NCBI GenBank assembly: GCA_964384915.1
Contig: CAYLMA010000002.1
Coordinates: forward strand, 62,001-126,000
DNA length: 64,000 nt
Direction: 5' to 3'
From: Sulfurimicrobium sp964384915
GTDB lineage: Bacteria; Pseudomonadota; Gammaproteobacteria; Burkholderiales; Sulfuricellaceae
Shown in pieces: positions 26,203 through 35,027 of the stretch; positions within the stretch are counted from its first letter, which is position 1; each line of letters opens with the position of its first letter. The notes under the pieces are model-generated. The model saw only the letters and a list, made by a program, of their open reading frames with translations, was not told the origin of the DNA and did no database searches. The position numbers and the translations under genes are program-made.

Positions 26203-27948
26203 ATGAACCATGATACCGGCACGCATGCGGCCCTTCTCGGCGCGGCCGCAATCGCTGCCTCTCTGCCTGCCCTTGCACTGGCCGCCCCGGCCCCTGGGAC
26301 GCCAATAGAACATGTGATTGTCGTGGTCGGCGAGAACCGGACCTTCGACAATCTCTTCGCCACATACCAGCCCAAAAAAGGCGAGACGGTCTGGAACCTG
26401 CTCTCCAGAAAAATTGTCAGCAAAGACGGCTCGCCCGGGCCGAACTTCCATCTGGCCGCCCAGAACAAGGCCGAGAGCACCGGCGCCTACAGCGCCATGC
26501 CGAGGCTGGCGGGCACATATGAAACGCTGCCGCAACCCTATGCGGCGGGCGCCATCGGCCAGCGCCGCGACGTGCCTGACGCCCGCTTTCCCGCCGACCT
26601 GCCCAACGGGCCGTTCCAGATCACCAGGCACGTCAGTTACGGCGCCCACACCGGCGATCCGGTGCATCGCTTCTTCCAGATGTGGCAACAGGTGAACGGG
26701 GGCAAAAACGACCTCTTCGTGTGGACCGCGGAGACGGTGGGCGTCGGCCCCAGCAATGGACATCCCGCCCTCGGGCCGGGGCGCACCTTCCAGGGCGGCG
26801 TCGCCATGGGTTTCTACAACATGGCAGCGGGCGACGCGGCGTATTTCAAGCAACTGGCCGACCGCTACGCCATCGCCGACAACTACCACCAGCCCGTCAT
26901 GGGCGGCACCACGGCCAATTATTTCGCGCTGGCCACGGCGGATGTCGGGTTCTACACCCAGGACGGCAAACCCGCCAAGCCGCCCGCCAGGCAAATCGAG
27001 AATCCGGACACCCAGCCCGGCACCAACAACTGGTATACCGACGACGGCTACAAGGGCGGAACCTACGTGAACTGCGCAGACCTCTCCGCCCCTGGCGTGG
27101 CAGGCATACGCGAGGTATTGGCGAAACTGCCCTACCGGCCCTTCAACGACGGCAACTGCGCACCCGGCGCCTATTACATGGTCAACAACCTCGACCCGGC
27201 ATTCACCGCCCAAGGCAAGGAACTGCCTCTGGGCGAGGACAAGTTCCTTTTGCCGCCCCAGACCATCCCCAATATCGGCGATGCCCTCACTGCCGCCGGC
27301 ATCCCCTGGAAGTGGTACAGCGGCGGCCGCAATGACGGGATCGCGGTGGACAAGGAATATTGCGCCATGTGCGATACGCTGAGCTTCTTTTCATCCACCA
27401 TGAAAGGCCCGGACCGGGAAAAACTGCAGGACCTGCAGCAGTTCTACGTGGACGTGAAGGACGCGCGGCACTTTCCCGCCTTTTCCGTCATCGCTCCCTA
27501 CGACAGCATTTCCGGCCATCCCGGCTACGCCATGCAGACCGGCTTCGACGAACTGGTGCGGGATATCGTCGAGCGTGTGCAGGCCAATCCGGCCTTGTGG
27601 AAGAAAACCGCCATCCTGGTCACCTTCGACGAAGGGGGGGGTTACTACGATTCCGGCTATGTACAGCTGATCGATTTTTTCGGAGACGGCACGCGCATAC
27701 CCATGATCGCCATCTCACCCTATGCAAAACGCGGGCATGTAGACCATACCTACTACGATCACGCCTCCATACTCAAATTCATCCAGCGCAACTGGGGCTT
27801 GCCTCCGCTCTCGGAGCGCAGCCGGGACAATCTGCCGAACCCGGTCCATGAGGCAGGAAACCCCTATATTCCAGCCAACCGCCCGGCAATCGGCGACCTG
27901 ATGAATATGTTCGATTTCGCCCGCGCCGGCAGGCAATCCAACAAATAA
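26203..27948 (+). CDS. Secreted AcpA/phospholipase C-family phosphoesterase
   Basis: 581 residues of the PF04185 phosphoesterase family (acid phosphatase AcpA, bacterial phospholipase C). A signal peptide ends near LALAAPAP. Metal and nucleophile motifs are visible: GENRTFDNLF (about 44-53), TFDEGGGYYD, and YYDHASILKF near the C-terminus. It would release phosphate from phosphomonoesters or phospholipids in the periplasm or outside. Its placement after exbB and downstream of the phosphate-regulated TonB cluster supports a scavenging role. Phosphatase versus phospholipase activity cannot be decided here. Confidence 0.88.
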   Translation: MNHDTGTHAALLGAAAIAASLPALALAAPAPGTPIEHVIVVVGENRTFDNLFATYQPKKGETVWNLLSRKIVSKDGSPGPNFHLAAQNKAESTGAYSAMPRLAGTYETLPQPYAAGAIGQRRDVPDARFPADLPNGPFQITRHVSYGAHTGDPVHRFFQMWQQVNGGKNDLFVWTAETVGVGPSNGHPALGPGRTFQGGVAMGFYNMAAGDAAYFKQLADRYAIADNYHQPVMGGTTANYFALATADVGFYTQDGKPAKPPARQIENPDTQPGTNNWYTDDGYKGGTYVNCADLSAPGVAGIREVLAKLPYRPFNDGNCAPGAYYMVNNLDPAFTAQGKELPLGEDKFLLPPQTIPNIGDALTAAGIPWKWYSGGRNDGIAVDKEYCAMCDTLSFFSSTMKGPDREKLQDLQQFYVDVKDARHFPAFSVIAPYDSISGHPGYAMQTGFDELVRDIVERVQANPALWKKTAILVTFDEGGGYYDSGYVQLIDFFGDGTRIPMIAISPYAKRGHVDHTYYDHASILKFIQRNWGLPPLSERSRDNLPNPVHEAGNPYIPANRPAIGDLMNMFDFARAGRQSNK

Positions 27949-28017
27949 GGGCCGCCTCCATGCCCCCTATGGGGCGGCAATTGCCTGAAGTTGCAATAGC
28001 CGCCTATCCCCTTGGGG

Positions 28018-28389
28018 CTAAGCAAACAGCACCAGTCCCCACACCATCACGACATTGAGCAGGCCCAGCAGCACCGCCGCGCTGCCGATGTCCTTGGCGC
28101 GTTTGGCAAGGTTGTGATCTTCCAGCGAGATGCGGTCCACGGTGGCTTCGATGGCGGAATTCAGCAACTCGACGATCAGCACCAGCAGCACGCTGGCCAC
28201 CATCAGCGCCTTGCCCACGCCGGCGACCGGCATGAACAGGGCTACGGGAACCAGCAGCAGGGAGAGGGCCACTTCCTGGCGGAAGGCGTCCTCGTGGCGG
28301 TAGGCGGCTTTCAGCCCGGCGAAGGAGTAATGCATGGCATTCCATACCCTGCGCAGGCCGGTTTTTCCCTTGAAGGGGCTTTCTTGCAT
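28018..28389 (-). CDS. dgkA: Diacylglycerol kinase (integral membrane DgkA)
   Basis: 123 residues, three transmembrane helices. The DgkA signature is complete: YRHEDAFRQE (about 40-49) and VELLNSAIEATVDRI (about 73-87), with an N-terminal surface helix. It phosphorylates diacylglycerol to phosphatidic acid in the inner membrane. Its position next to the Pho-box block is notable because the PlcP-like enzyme and AcpA-like enzyme produce diacylglycerol. Confidence 0.93.
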   Translation of the reverse strand: MQESPFKGKTGLRRVWNAMHYSFAGLKAAYRHEDAFRQEVALSLLLVPVALFMPVAGVGKALMVASVLLVLIVELLNSAIEATVDRISLEDHNLAKRAKDIGSAAVLLGLLNVVMVWGLVLFA

Positions 28390-28400
28390 TTTTATCCTTA

Positions 28401-28467
28401 TGGTAATAGGTGATGAGGAATGGGTAATGAAAGCCAGCGGCCATCACTCATCCCCCATGACTCATGA
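28401..28467. repeat. Degenerate inverted repeat (GTGATGAG type)
   Basis: GTGATGAGGAATGGGTAATG on the left pairs imperfectly with CATCACTCATCCCCCATGACTCATGAC on the right. It fills the gap between the start of dgkA and the end of the CYTH-CHAD gene. Two ATGAC motifs in it are 7 bp apart, so it is not a Pho box. Confidence 0.55.
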
Positions 28468-28472
28468 CGCTT

Positions 28473-29996
28473 TTACTTCCAGAAAGGCCGCTTCCGGTAA
28501 AATTTCTGCCATGCCAGGTCCATGCTGACCAGATGCATGGTCACGCCGCGCGCGCACCAGCCTGAAACCGTGCCGCGCGCTGCCATATCGGGCACGGTCA
28601 GATGCTGCAGCAGGATTTCTGTGGTTGCGGCATCATTCAGTACACCGAGTTCGTCCTGCAGCTGCGCCAATGCCTCGATATAGCTGCGCGTGGCCTTGCC
28701 CGGAAACAGCGAGGCAAAGAATTCCGTAGCGTAGCGGAGTTTCTTTACAGCAATGCGAACCTCATGCCGTTCCTCGGCTGGCATGGACAACAGCGCCGGG
28801 CCATGCAGATGCACGGTTTTGTGGCAGGAAGCCAACACCCGCTGCGCCAGCTCAAGAACCGGCGCCTCCAGCCACTGCTTCTGTTCGCTGCCGGCATGCT
28901 CATGCCAGCCATCCGCCATCAGCCAAGTGCCCAAGCTGAGCAGCATGCGGTCGTAGCGGTGCGAGCGCAAAGCCATGTGGGCATCGTTTCTTGCCGCTGC
29001 CTGGGCCTTGCTGGCTTCGTGATACACGTCTGTCAAACCTTGATCGCCGGGAAACTGCTTGAGAATGGGCGGCAAGGTCTGGGTGACGAACACATCCCAG
29101 TTACGCACCGGACCCAGTGCATTGGCCAGCCATTTCAGTTCATCCACAATATCGGCATAGCTTTCGCGCGGGATGGCCGCTTTGAACTGGGGCAGGAGCG
29201 AGCGCAGGCGGCGCAGGGCGACCCGGATCTGGTGGATGTTTTCGGGTTCGTTGCTCAGCAGTGCGCCTTCCTGGTTCGCCGTCCAGTGGCTGATGCAGTT
29301 CCAGGCGATCGCCTGGAAAGCCTGTTTCACATTCATTTCCCGTGTCAACTCGAGCGCGGCGGCCTTGGCCACCGGGGGCGTCGCTGCCTGACTCAGGCGA
29401 TAGCCGCGGTCGGCCTTGTTCACATTTTCCAGCCGCAGCGGTATGGTCTGCTGCAATTCCAGCGCCGCCTGGAACAGGCGCGCCGGATTGCCCTGTTTCA
29501 GTTCGAGCTCGATTTCGCACACCGGCGCCGTCTTGTCGCCGCTCTTCACCGCGCCCTGGTCGAGCGCCAGCTCAATCGAATCGCCGTCATCCCACTGCAA
29601 AGCCCAGGTGGTGCGCTTGAATTCCGTGGTAAAAACCGCCTGTAGCTTGTCCCGCACGGCGGGGGATGAAAACAGCTTGCGCAGGGCAGGGTCGGAAATC
29701 TTGGTAAGGTCAGGGCGATCCTGCGCCACGGCATCCTCCCACTCTCCGCGCTGGTGCAGACCCGCCCGTACTCCGCCGCCGCCTTTCACGGTCTGCACCC
29801 AGTGCGCGCCAATGCGCCGAACGCGCAGGGCTACACGCTGCTGGCGCAAGGCCAAATCAGGCGTATCGAAGTAAATGCTGAGCAAGTTTCTGGAACGCGC
29901 CCTGCCCACGGCATGGGCCTTGATCAGGGGATGGCGGCGCAGCCGGTCAGTATCCGCCGGGTTGATGAGAAGCTTGAGCTCAGTTTCAATAGCCAT
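28473..29996 (-). CDS. CYTH-CHAD domain protein
   Basis: 507 residues. An N-terminal CYTH (triphosphate tunnel) domain (about 1-200) carries the diagnostic ETELKL (ExExK) at residues 3-8, so it probably hydrolyses inorganic triphosphate. The C-terminal CHAD domain (about 225-490) has conserved histidines and basic residues (IHQIRVALRRLRSLL, HEVRIAVKKLRYATEFF) that bind polyphosphate; CHAD proteins elsewhere coat polyphosphate granules. It sits next to parA and ppk1, separated from them by the R5 element. Confidence 0.92.
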   Translation of the reverse strand: MAIETELKLLINPADTDRLRRHPLIKAHAVGRARSRNLLSIYFDTPDLALRQQRVALRVRRIGAHWVQTVKGGGGVRAGLHQRGEWEDAVAQDRPDLTKISDPALRKLFSSPAVRDKLQAVFTTEFKRTTWALQWDDGDSIELALDQGAVKSGDKTAPVCEIELELKQGNPARLFQAALELQQTIPLRLENVNKADRGYRLSQAATPPVAKAAALELTREMNVKQAFQAIAWNCISHWTANQEGALLSNEPENIHQIRVALRRLRSLLPQFKAAIPRESYADIVDELKWLANALGPVRNWDVFVTQTLPPILKQFPGDQGLTDVYHEASKAQAAARNDAHMALRSHRYDRMLLSLGTWLMADGWHEHAGSEQKQWLEAPVLELAQRVLASCHKTVHLHGPALLSMPAEERHEVRIAVKKLRYATEFFASLFPGKATRSYIEALAQLQDELGVLNDAATTEILLQHLTVPDMAARGTVSGWCARGVTMHLVSMDLAWQKFYRKRPFWK

Positions 29997-30011
29997 GCTG
30001 GTGCCCTATTC

Positions 30012-30187
30012 AACCCGGATTATCCATTAGGACGCGAGATGATGGCGGCCGGTTTGCGAGACAGTTTTGTTGCTTGCGAGGAGTCCATGGTTGTTCCATG
30101 GACAACGAACAAGCGGCAAAAATGGCCGCAAACCGGCCGCCGGCAATCGCGTAGGCGCAAAGCGCCGCCTAATGGATAATCCGGGTT
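30012..30187. repeat. R5 MITE-like element with perfect 20-bp terminal inverted repeats
   Basis: Ends AACCCGGATTATCCATTAGG (30012-30031) and CCTAATGGATAATCCGGGTT (30168-30187) are exact inverted copies. Inside are nested arms GGCGGCCGGTTTGCG / CGCAAACCGGCCGCC and a central TCCATGG-TTGTT-CCATGGA hairpin, so all 176 bp can fold on itself. It has no coding capacity. It sits between parA and the CYTH-CHAD gene, and its first base completes the parA stop codon. A degenerate relative is at 12980-13095. Confidence 0.9.
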
Positions 30188-30798
30188 CAATGCGCTGAAA
30201 TCCATTCGAGCAGCGGTTGCCATTGCTCCACGTCGCGGGCAGCGCGGGAGGGCGGCAAATCGAACAGGCTGAAGCCCTCGTTGGCGCACTGGACATATAA
30301 CTGGGCATCGCGCAGATAGGTCAGCACTGGGAATTCAACCGCCAGCAGGAACTCGGCCAGATCCGCCGCGGAGCGGGTGCGCGGGTCCACCCTCATGCCG
30401 ACCATCGCGACCTGGCTTTTTTCCTTGCGCACCGCCTTTTCCTCGCGCAGCACGCGCAGAAAATCGCCGGTTGCCAGCATATCGAAAGCCGATGGCTGCA
30501 CCGGCACGATCACCAGCTCTGCCAGCTTCACTGCCGCGCTGAGTTTGTCGCCATGCAGTCCGGCGGGAGAATCGATTACCATCCAGTCCGGCTCGACGGT
30601 TTTTTTGCGCGCCTGGTGCCCATGGATGGTCGGCAATTGCGGCGGCCGGCGCTTGAGCCAGCCCGCGGCCGACTGCTGCCGGTCCAGGTCGGCCAGCACC
30701 ACCTGCCGCCCGAGGCTGGCGAAATAGCCGGCCAGATGGGTTGCGAGGGTGGTTTTTCCGCTGCCGCCCTTGGGGTTGGCAACCAGGATGGATCTCAT
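30187..30798 (-). CDS. ParA/MinD-family ATPase coupled to ppk1
   Basis: 203 residues. The deviant Walker A ANPKGGSGKTTLATHLAGY (about 7-25) includes the signature lysine of ParA/MinD/McdA proteins; ADLDRQQSA and VIDSPAG are Walker A' and B. Such ATPases position plasmids, chromosomes or protein bodies on the nucleoid. No parB or centromere-like repeats lie next to it, so plasmid partition is unlikely. Its start overlaps the ppk1 stop by 4 nt, so the two are made together; positioning polyphosphate granules is an attractive but unproven role. Confidence 0.88.
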   Translation of the reverse strand: MRSILVANPKGGSGKTTLATHLAGYFASLGRQVVLADLDRQQSAAGWLKRRPPQLPTIHGHQARKKTVEPDWMVIDSPAGLHGDKLSAAVKLAELVIVPVQPSAFDMLATGDFLRVLREEKAVRKEKSQVAMVGMRVDPRTRSAADLAEFLLAVEFPVLTYLRDAQLYVQCANEGFSLFDLPPSRAARDVEQWQPLLEWISAH

Positions 30799-32873
30799 TT
30801 AAGGGGCGTGGCCATGGCCGAGAGCAGAGTCTGCTGTGCCGACATGGGCTTTGCGCGGCGCGAGGCCTTGCGGATGTAACCACCATCCGAGTTCATTTCC
30901 CAGGTCTGGGCATTGTCCTTGAGGTAAGGCTCGAGTCCTTCCTTGATCACGCGCTTCTTGAGGCGCGGGTCAAGAACAGGGAAAGCCACCTCGATGCGCC
31001 GGAACAGGTTGCGGTTCATCCAGTCGGCACTGGCGAGATAGACATCCTGCGCGCCATTGTTGCGGAAGTAGAAAATCCGCGTGTGCTCCAGAAAACGCCC
31101 GATCACCGAGCGCACGCGGATGTTTTCCGACACCCCGGGGACGCCGGGCCTGAGGGCGCACACGCCGCGAATGATCAGGTCGATCTTCACGCCGGCGCAG
31201 GACGCCTCGTACAGCGCCTGAATCACTTCCGGCTCAAGCAGGGAATTCATCTTGGCGATGATCGCCGCAGGCTGGCCCGCCTTGGCATGGCCGATCTCGG
31301 CGCGAATCGCCTTGAGCAACTGGGGGTGCATGGTGAAGGGGGACTGCCACAGATGGGTATGCTTGGTCGCCTTGCCGAGGCCGGTCAGTTGCGCGAAAAC
31401 GTCGGATACGTCGCTGCAGATGTCGTCATTGCAGGTAAACAGGCCGAAATCGGTGTACAGCTTGGCGGTGCGCGGATGGTAATTGCCGGTCCCGAGATGC
31501 ACGTAGCGGCGCAGGCCATGTTCCTCGCGCCGCACCACCAGCAGCATCTTGGCATGGGTCTTGTAGCCCACCACGCCATACACCACGTGGGCGCCGGCGT
31601 CTTCCAGGCGTGCCGCCCAGTTGATGTTGGCCTCTTCATCGAAGCGCGCCATCAGCTCCACCACCACGGTCACTTCCTTGCCCTTCTTCGCCGCATTCAT
31701 CAGGGCTTCCATCAGCACCGATTCCGAGCCGGTGCGGTAGACCGTCTGCTTGACGGCCAGCACATTGGGGTCGTCCGCCGCCTGCTGCAGGAAATCGACC
31801 ACCGGGTTGAAAGACTGGAACGGCTGGTGCAACAGCACATCGCCGTTGCGGATGGCCTGGAACATGTCGGGTTGCTTCTCGTCCATGCATACCGGCAAGC
31901 CCGGGATGAAGGGCGGATATTTGAGATCGGGGCGATCGACGCGATCCGGAATCTGGATCAGGCGCACCAGGTTGACCAGGCCGTTGACCTGGTACAGGTC
32001 ATCCGGCCCAAGATCAAAATGAAGCAGCAGAAACTCCGCCATTTCCGGTGAACAGTTGTCCGCCACCTCGAGCCGCACCGCATTGCCGAAATGGCGGTGG
32101 GAAAGCTCGCCCTGCAGCGCCTGGCGCAGGTTGGTGACCTCTTCCTCGTCCACGAACAGGTTGGAGTTGCGCGTCACACGGAACTGGTAGCAGCCCTTGA
32201 CGTGCATGCCGGTAAACAGCTCACCGACATGGGTATGCAGGATGGAGGAGAGGAAAACGAAGCCATATTCGTGCCCGGCGATTTCCCTCGGCAACTGGAT
32301 CACGCGCGGCAGCACCCGCGGCGCCTGCACGATGGCCGCGCCGGAACTGCGTCCGAAGGCGTCCTTGCCTTCCAGCTCCACGGCGAAATTGAGGCTCTTG
32401 TTCACCACCCGCGGGAAGGGGTGGGCGGGGTCGAGACCGATCGGAGTCAGCACCGGCATCACTTCGCGGAAAAAGAAATCCCTGATCCACTCGCTCTGCT
32501 CCGGGCTCCAGTGGGTGCGGCGCAGGAAACGGATATCCTGGCGCGCCATGGCGGGCAGAATCACCTCGTTGAGCAGCTTGTATTGCCGTTCGACCAGGAT
32601 GTGCGCCTCGCGGCTAACCTGCTCGAAAATCTGGCGCGGCGACATCTTCTCCGGCCCGGTCACGACGCTCTTGTACTTGATCTGCTCCTTGAGGCCGGCA
32701 ACGCGGATCTCGAAAAACTCATCCATGTTGCTGCTGACAATGCACAGGAACTTCAACCGCTCCAGCAGCGGATTGGACTCGTCCGCCGCCTGCTCCAGCA
32801 CGCGCCGGTTGAAAGCGAGCTGGGACAGTTCGCGGTTGATGAAGTATTCCGGTGCGTTGAACCTGGATGTCAT
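30795..32873 (-). CDS. ppk1: Polyphosphate kinase 1
   Basis: 692 residues, full-length PPK1. It makes long-chain polyphosphate from ATP. The N-terminal FINRELSQLAFNRRVLEQA, the phosphohistidine region GYKTHAKMLLVVRREEHG, and HLGTGNYHPRTAKLYTDFG are canonical, as is IIRGVCALRPGVPG near the C-terminus. It overlaps parA downstream by 4 nt and follows yggX by 22 bp. I see no Pho box immediately upstream. Confidence 0.95.
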   Translation of the reverse strand: MTSRFNAPEYFINRELSQLAFNRRVLEQAADESNPLLERLKFLCIVSSNMDEFFEIRVAGLKEQIKYKSVVTGPEKMSPRQIFEQVSREAHILVERQYKLLNEVILPAMARQDIRFLRRTHWSPEQSEWIRDFFFREVMPVLTPIGLDPAHPFPRVVNKSLNFAVELEGKDAFGRSSGAAIVQAPRVLPRVIQLPREIAGHEYGFVFLSSILHTHVGELFTGMHVKGCYQFRVTRNSNLFVDEEEVTNLRQALQGELSHRHFGNAVRLEVADNCSPEMAEFLLLHFDLGPDDLYQVNGLVNLVRLIQIPDRVDRPDLKYPPFIPGLPVCMDEKQPDMFQAIRNGDVLLHQPFQSFNPVVDFLQQAADDPNVLAVKQTVYRTGSESVLMEALMNAAKKGKEVTVVVELMARFDEEANINWAARLEDAGAHVVYGVVGYKTHAKMLLVVRREEHGLRRYVHLGTGNYHPRTAKLYTDFGLFTCNDDICSDVSDVFAQLTGLGKATKHTHLWQSPFTMHPQLLKAIRAEIGHAKAGQPAAIIAKMNSLLEPEVIQALYEASCAGVKIDLIIRGVCALRPGVPGVSENIRVRSVIGRFLEHTRIFYFRNNGAQDVYLASADWMNRNLFRRIEVAFPVLDPRLKKRVIKEGLEPYLKDNAQTWEMNSDGGYIRKASRRAKPMSAQQTLLSAMATPLK

Positions 32874-32895
32874 GTGGCCTCGCTGGTTGATTGAT

Positions 32896-33168
32896 TTACT
32901 TGCTGGGCGGGACGTAGCCCTGTGCCTTGTCCGCTCCGGCGCCGAAGAAATGCGCTTCGGTCTGCTCGGCCAGGTATTTGCGCGCCTTGGGATCGGCCAG
33001 GTTGAGGCGGTTCTCGTTCACCAGCATGGTCTGCTGCTTGACCCAAGCCGCCCAGGCTTCCTTCGAAACATTCTCGTACAGGCGCTTGCCCAGATCGCCA
33101 GGGTAGGGGGGGAAATCCAGGCCATCCGCCTCGCGGCCCAGCTTGATGCATTTAACCGTCCTTGCCAT
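32896..33168 (-). CDS. yggX: Fe(2+)-trafficking protein YggX
   Basis: 90 residues. The conserved ART-VKCIKLGREADGL start with its single redox-active cysteine (residue 7), FPPYPGDLGKRLYENVSKEA and WVKQQTMLVNENRLNL are all present. It protects iron-sulfur proteins against oxidation. I chose ATG 33168 because AGGAG lies 7 nt upstream; the longer frame is not conserved. It probably heads the yggX-ppk1-parA transcript. Confidence 0.93.
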   Translation of the reverse strand: MARTVKCIKLGREADGLDFPPYPGDLGKRLYENVSKEAWAAWVKQQTMLVNENRLNLADPKARKYLAEQTEAHFFGAGADKAQGYVPPSK

Positions 33169-33278
33169 GCTGTTTCTCCTTTTGTTCAACTCTTGATAAT
33201 AACGAAAAAGCCCCGCGCAAACCACCGCGCAAGGCCACATTCTCTAAACTTCAGGCCGGATATGCGATAATTCAAGCC

Positions 33279-34145
33279 ATGCAATGGTTTTTCAGACAAT
33301 TCGCGCGCCTGCCGCTGTCATGGCTGCATGCGCTTGGCATCCTTACCGGCTGGCTGGTTTACTGGTCCTCCCCCGGCTACGCCGCGCGCATGCGCGAGAA
33401 CATCTCCCGGAGCGGCCTGTGCGCCTCACCGGCCTCCTGCCGCCAACTGCTGCGCCGGGCCATCGCCGAGGCAGGCAAAAGCGTGCTGGAACTGCCGGCC
33501 ATATGGCTGCGCCCCTACAAGCATGTCCTCAAGCTGGCGCGCAAAACAGAAGGCTGGGACCAAGTGGAAGCGCTGGCGCGCGAGGGGCGCGGCATCCTGT
33601 TTCTTACCCCGCATCTAGGCTGTTTCGAAATTTCCAGCCTGTTCATCGCCAATCACATGCCGATCACCATTCTCTACCGCCCGCCCAAGCTGCGCTGGAC
33701 CGAGCCGCCCATGCTGGCCGGACGCGGGCGCGGCCAGGTGAGCATGGCGCCGACCGACCTCAAGGGCGTCAAGGCACTGCTCAAGGCGCTCAAGCACGGC
33801 CAGTCCGCCGGCATCCTGCCCGATCAGGTGCCGGGCAAGGGGGAGGGCGTGTGGGCGGACTTTTTCGGCCGCCCGGCCTATACCATGACCCTGCTGCAAC
33901 GCTTGCAACACTCCACTGGCGCGGCCATCGTGCTGGTATTCGCAGAACGCCTGCCGGGAGGCCGGGGCTACGACCTGTGGTTCGAGCCGCTGCCGGAAGC
34001 GCTGCCGCAGGATGCGACGGAGGCGGCGCGCAACATCAATATTGCGGTCGAAAACCTGGTACGGCGCAACCCGGCGCAATACCTTTGGAGCTACAACCGC
34101 TACAAAGTACCCAAAGGCTCCAGAGAAAAAGCGGAAAACCCGTGA
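33279..34145 (+). CDS. LpxL/HtrB-family lipid acyltransferase (first)
   Basis: 288 residues. The acyltransferase motif HLGCFE (HX4E, about residues 113-118) is preceded by an N-terminal hydrophobic helix (SWLHALGILTGWLVYWS). IPVDQVPGKGEG-like GILPDQVPGKGEGVW is the second conserved block. The family adds a secondary acyl chain to lipid A in the inner membrane. I chose ATG 33279, where the family starts. The last 4 nt overlap the next acyltransferase gene (GTGA). Confidence 0.9.
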   Translation: MQWFFRQFARLPLSWLHALGILTGWLVYWSSPGYAARMRENISRSGLCASPASCRQLLRRAIAEAGKSVLELPAIWLRPYKHVLKLARKTEGWDQVEALAREGRGILFLTPHLGCFEISSLFIANHMPITILYRPPKLRWTEPPMLAGRGRGQVSMAPTDLKGVKALLKALKHGQSAGILPDQVPGKGEGVWADFFGRPAYTMTLLQRLQHSTGAAIVLVFAERLPGGRGYDLWFEPLPEALPQDATEAARNINIAVENLVRRNPAQYLWSYNRYKVPKGSREKAENP

Positions 34146-35014
34146 TCCGCCTCGGCATTTTCGTCTTCTGGCTGTTGCACTTCCTCCCCCTGCCCCTGCT
34201 GGCCCCCATCGGCAAGGGCATGGGCATGCTGCTCTACTGGCTGGGGCGCGAGCGGCGGCGGGTAGCGCGCACCAACCTGCGCCTGTGTTTTCCAGACATG
34301 CCGGATTCACGTCGTGAAATGCTGGTGCGCGCTCACTTCCGCGCTTTCGGCCAGAGCCTGCTAGACCGCGGCATCCTGTGGTGGTCGCCGGAATGCCGCC
34401 TGCGCCGCCTGGTTCAAGTGGAAGGGCTGGAGCACTGGCAGGCAGTCAAGGACAAGCCGGTGATCTGGCTGGCGCCGCATTTCGTCGGCCTCGACATGGG
34501 TGGCGTGCGCCTGACCGCCGACCATCCCCTGGTTTCCATGTACAGCCGGCAAAAGAGCCGGGCAATCGATGAATTGCTGCTGCACGCCAGGACCCGCTTC
34601 AACCCCTGCATCATGGTGTCGCGCCAGGAAGGACTGAAGCCGGTCATCAAGGCGATGAAGCAGGGCCTGCCCTTCTACTACCTGCCGGACATGGATTTCG
34701 GCGCGCGCGATGCCGAATTCGTGCCTTTTTTCGGCGTACCCGCAGCCACCGTCACCGCCCTGCCGCGCCTCGCCAAGCTCACCGGCGCGGCAGTGGTGCC
34801 GGTGGTGACGCGCCAGCTGCCCGGCGGCAAGGGCTACGTGGCGCGCTTCTACCCCGCCTGGGACAATTTCCCGAGCGGCGACAGCTACGCCGACACCCTG
34901 CGCATGAACCACTTCATCGAGGAGCGGATAAAGGAAATGCCGCAACAGTATTTCTGGCTGCACAAGCGCTTCAAGACCCGGCCGCCGGGCGAAGGGAAAA
35001 TCTACGGCGCATGA
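34142..35014 (+). CDS. LpxL/HtrB-family lipid acyltransferase (second)
   Basis: 290 residues starting with GTG 34142, overlapping the previous stop. HFVGLD (HX4D) is the catalytic motif and YYLPDMDFGARDAEFVPFFG the second block. The pair of tandem family members probably add two different secondary acyl chains to lipid A (as LpxL and LpxM do). The frame stays open upstream to 33284, but that part is only the shadow of the first acyltransferase. Confidence 0.9.
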   Translation: MIRLGIFVFWLLHFLPLPLLAPIGKGMGMLLYWLGRERRRVARTNLRLCFPDMPDSRREMLVRAHFRAFGQSLLDRGILWWSPECRLRRLVQVEGLEHWQAVKDKPVIWLAPHFVGLDMGGVRLTADHPLVSMYSRQKSRAIDELLLHARTRFNPCIMVSRQEGLKPVIKAMKQGLPFYYLPDMDFGARDAEFVPFFGVPAATVTALPRLAKLTGAAVVPVVTRQLPGGKGYVARFYPAWDNFPSGDSYADTLRMNHFIEERIKEMPQQYFWLHKRFKTRPPGEGKIYGA

Positions 35015-35027
35015 GATGTGCCAATAG

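Noticed and set aside
28401..28467. Possible Pho box before dgkA
   Set aside because: Two ATGAC motifs are 7 bp apart rather than 11 and belong to a degenerate palindrome.
30187..30798. Plasmid or chromosome partition locus
   Set aside because: No parB partner or parS-like repeats adjoin the ParA-like gene; the ParB-fold gene at 61207 is 30 kb away in a different context.
33284..34141. Upstream extension of the second acyltransferase frame
   Set aside because: It overlaps the first acyltransferase in another frame and lacks homology; GTG 34142 is the natural coupled start.
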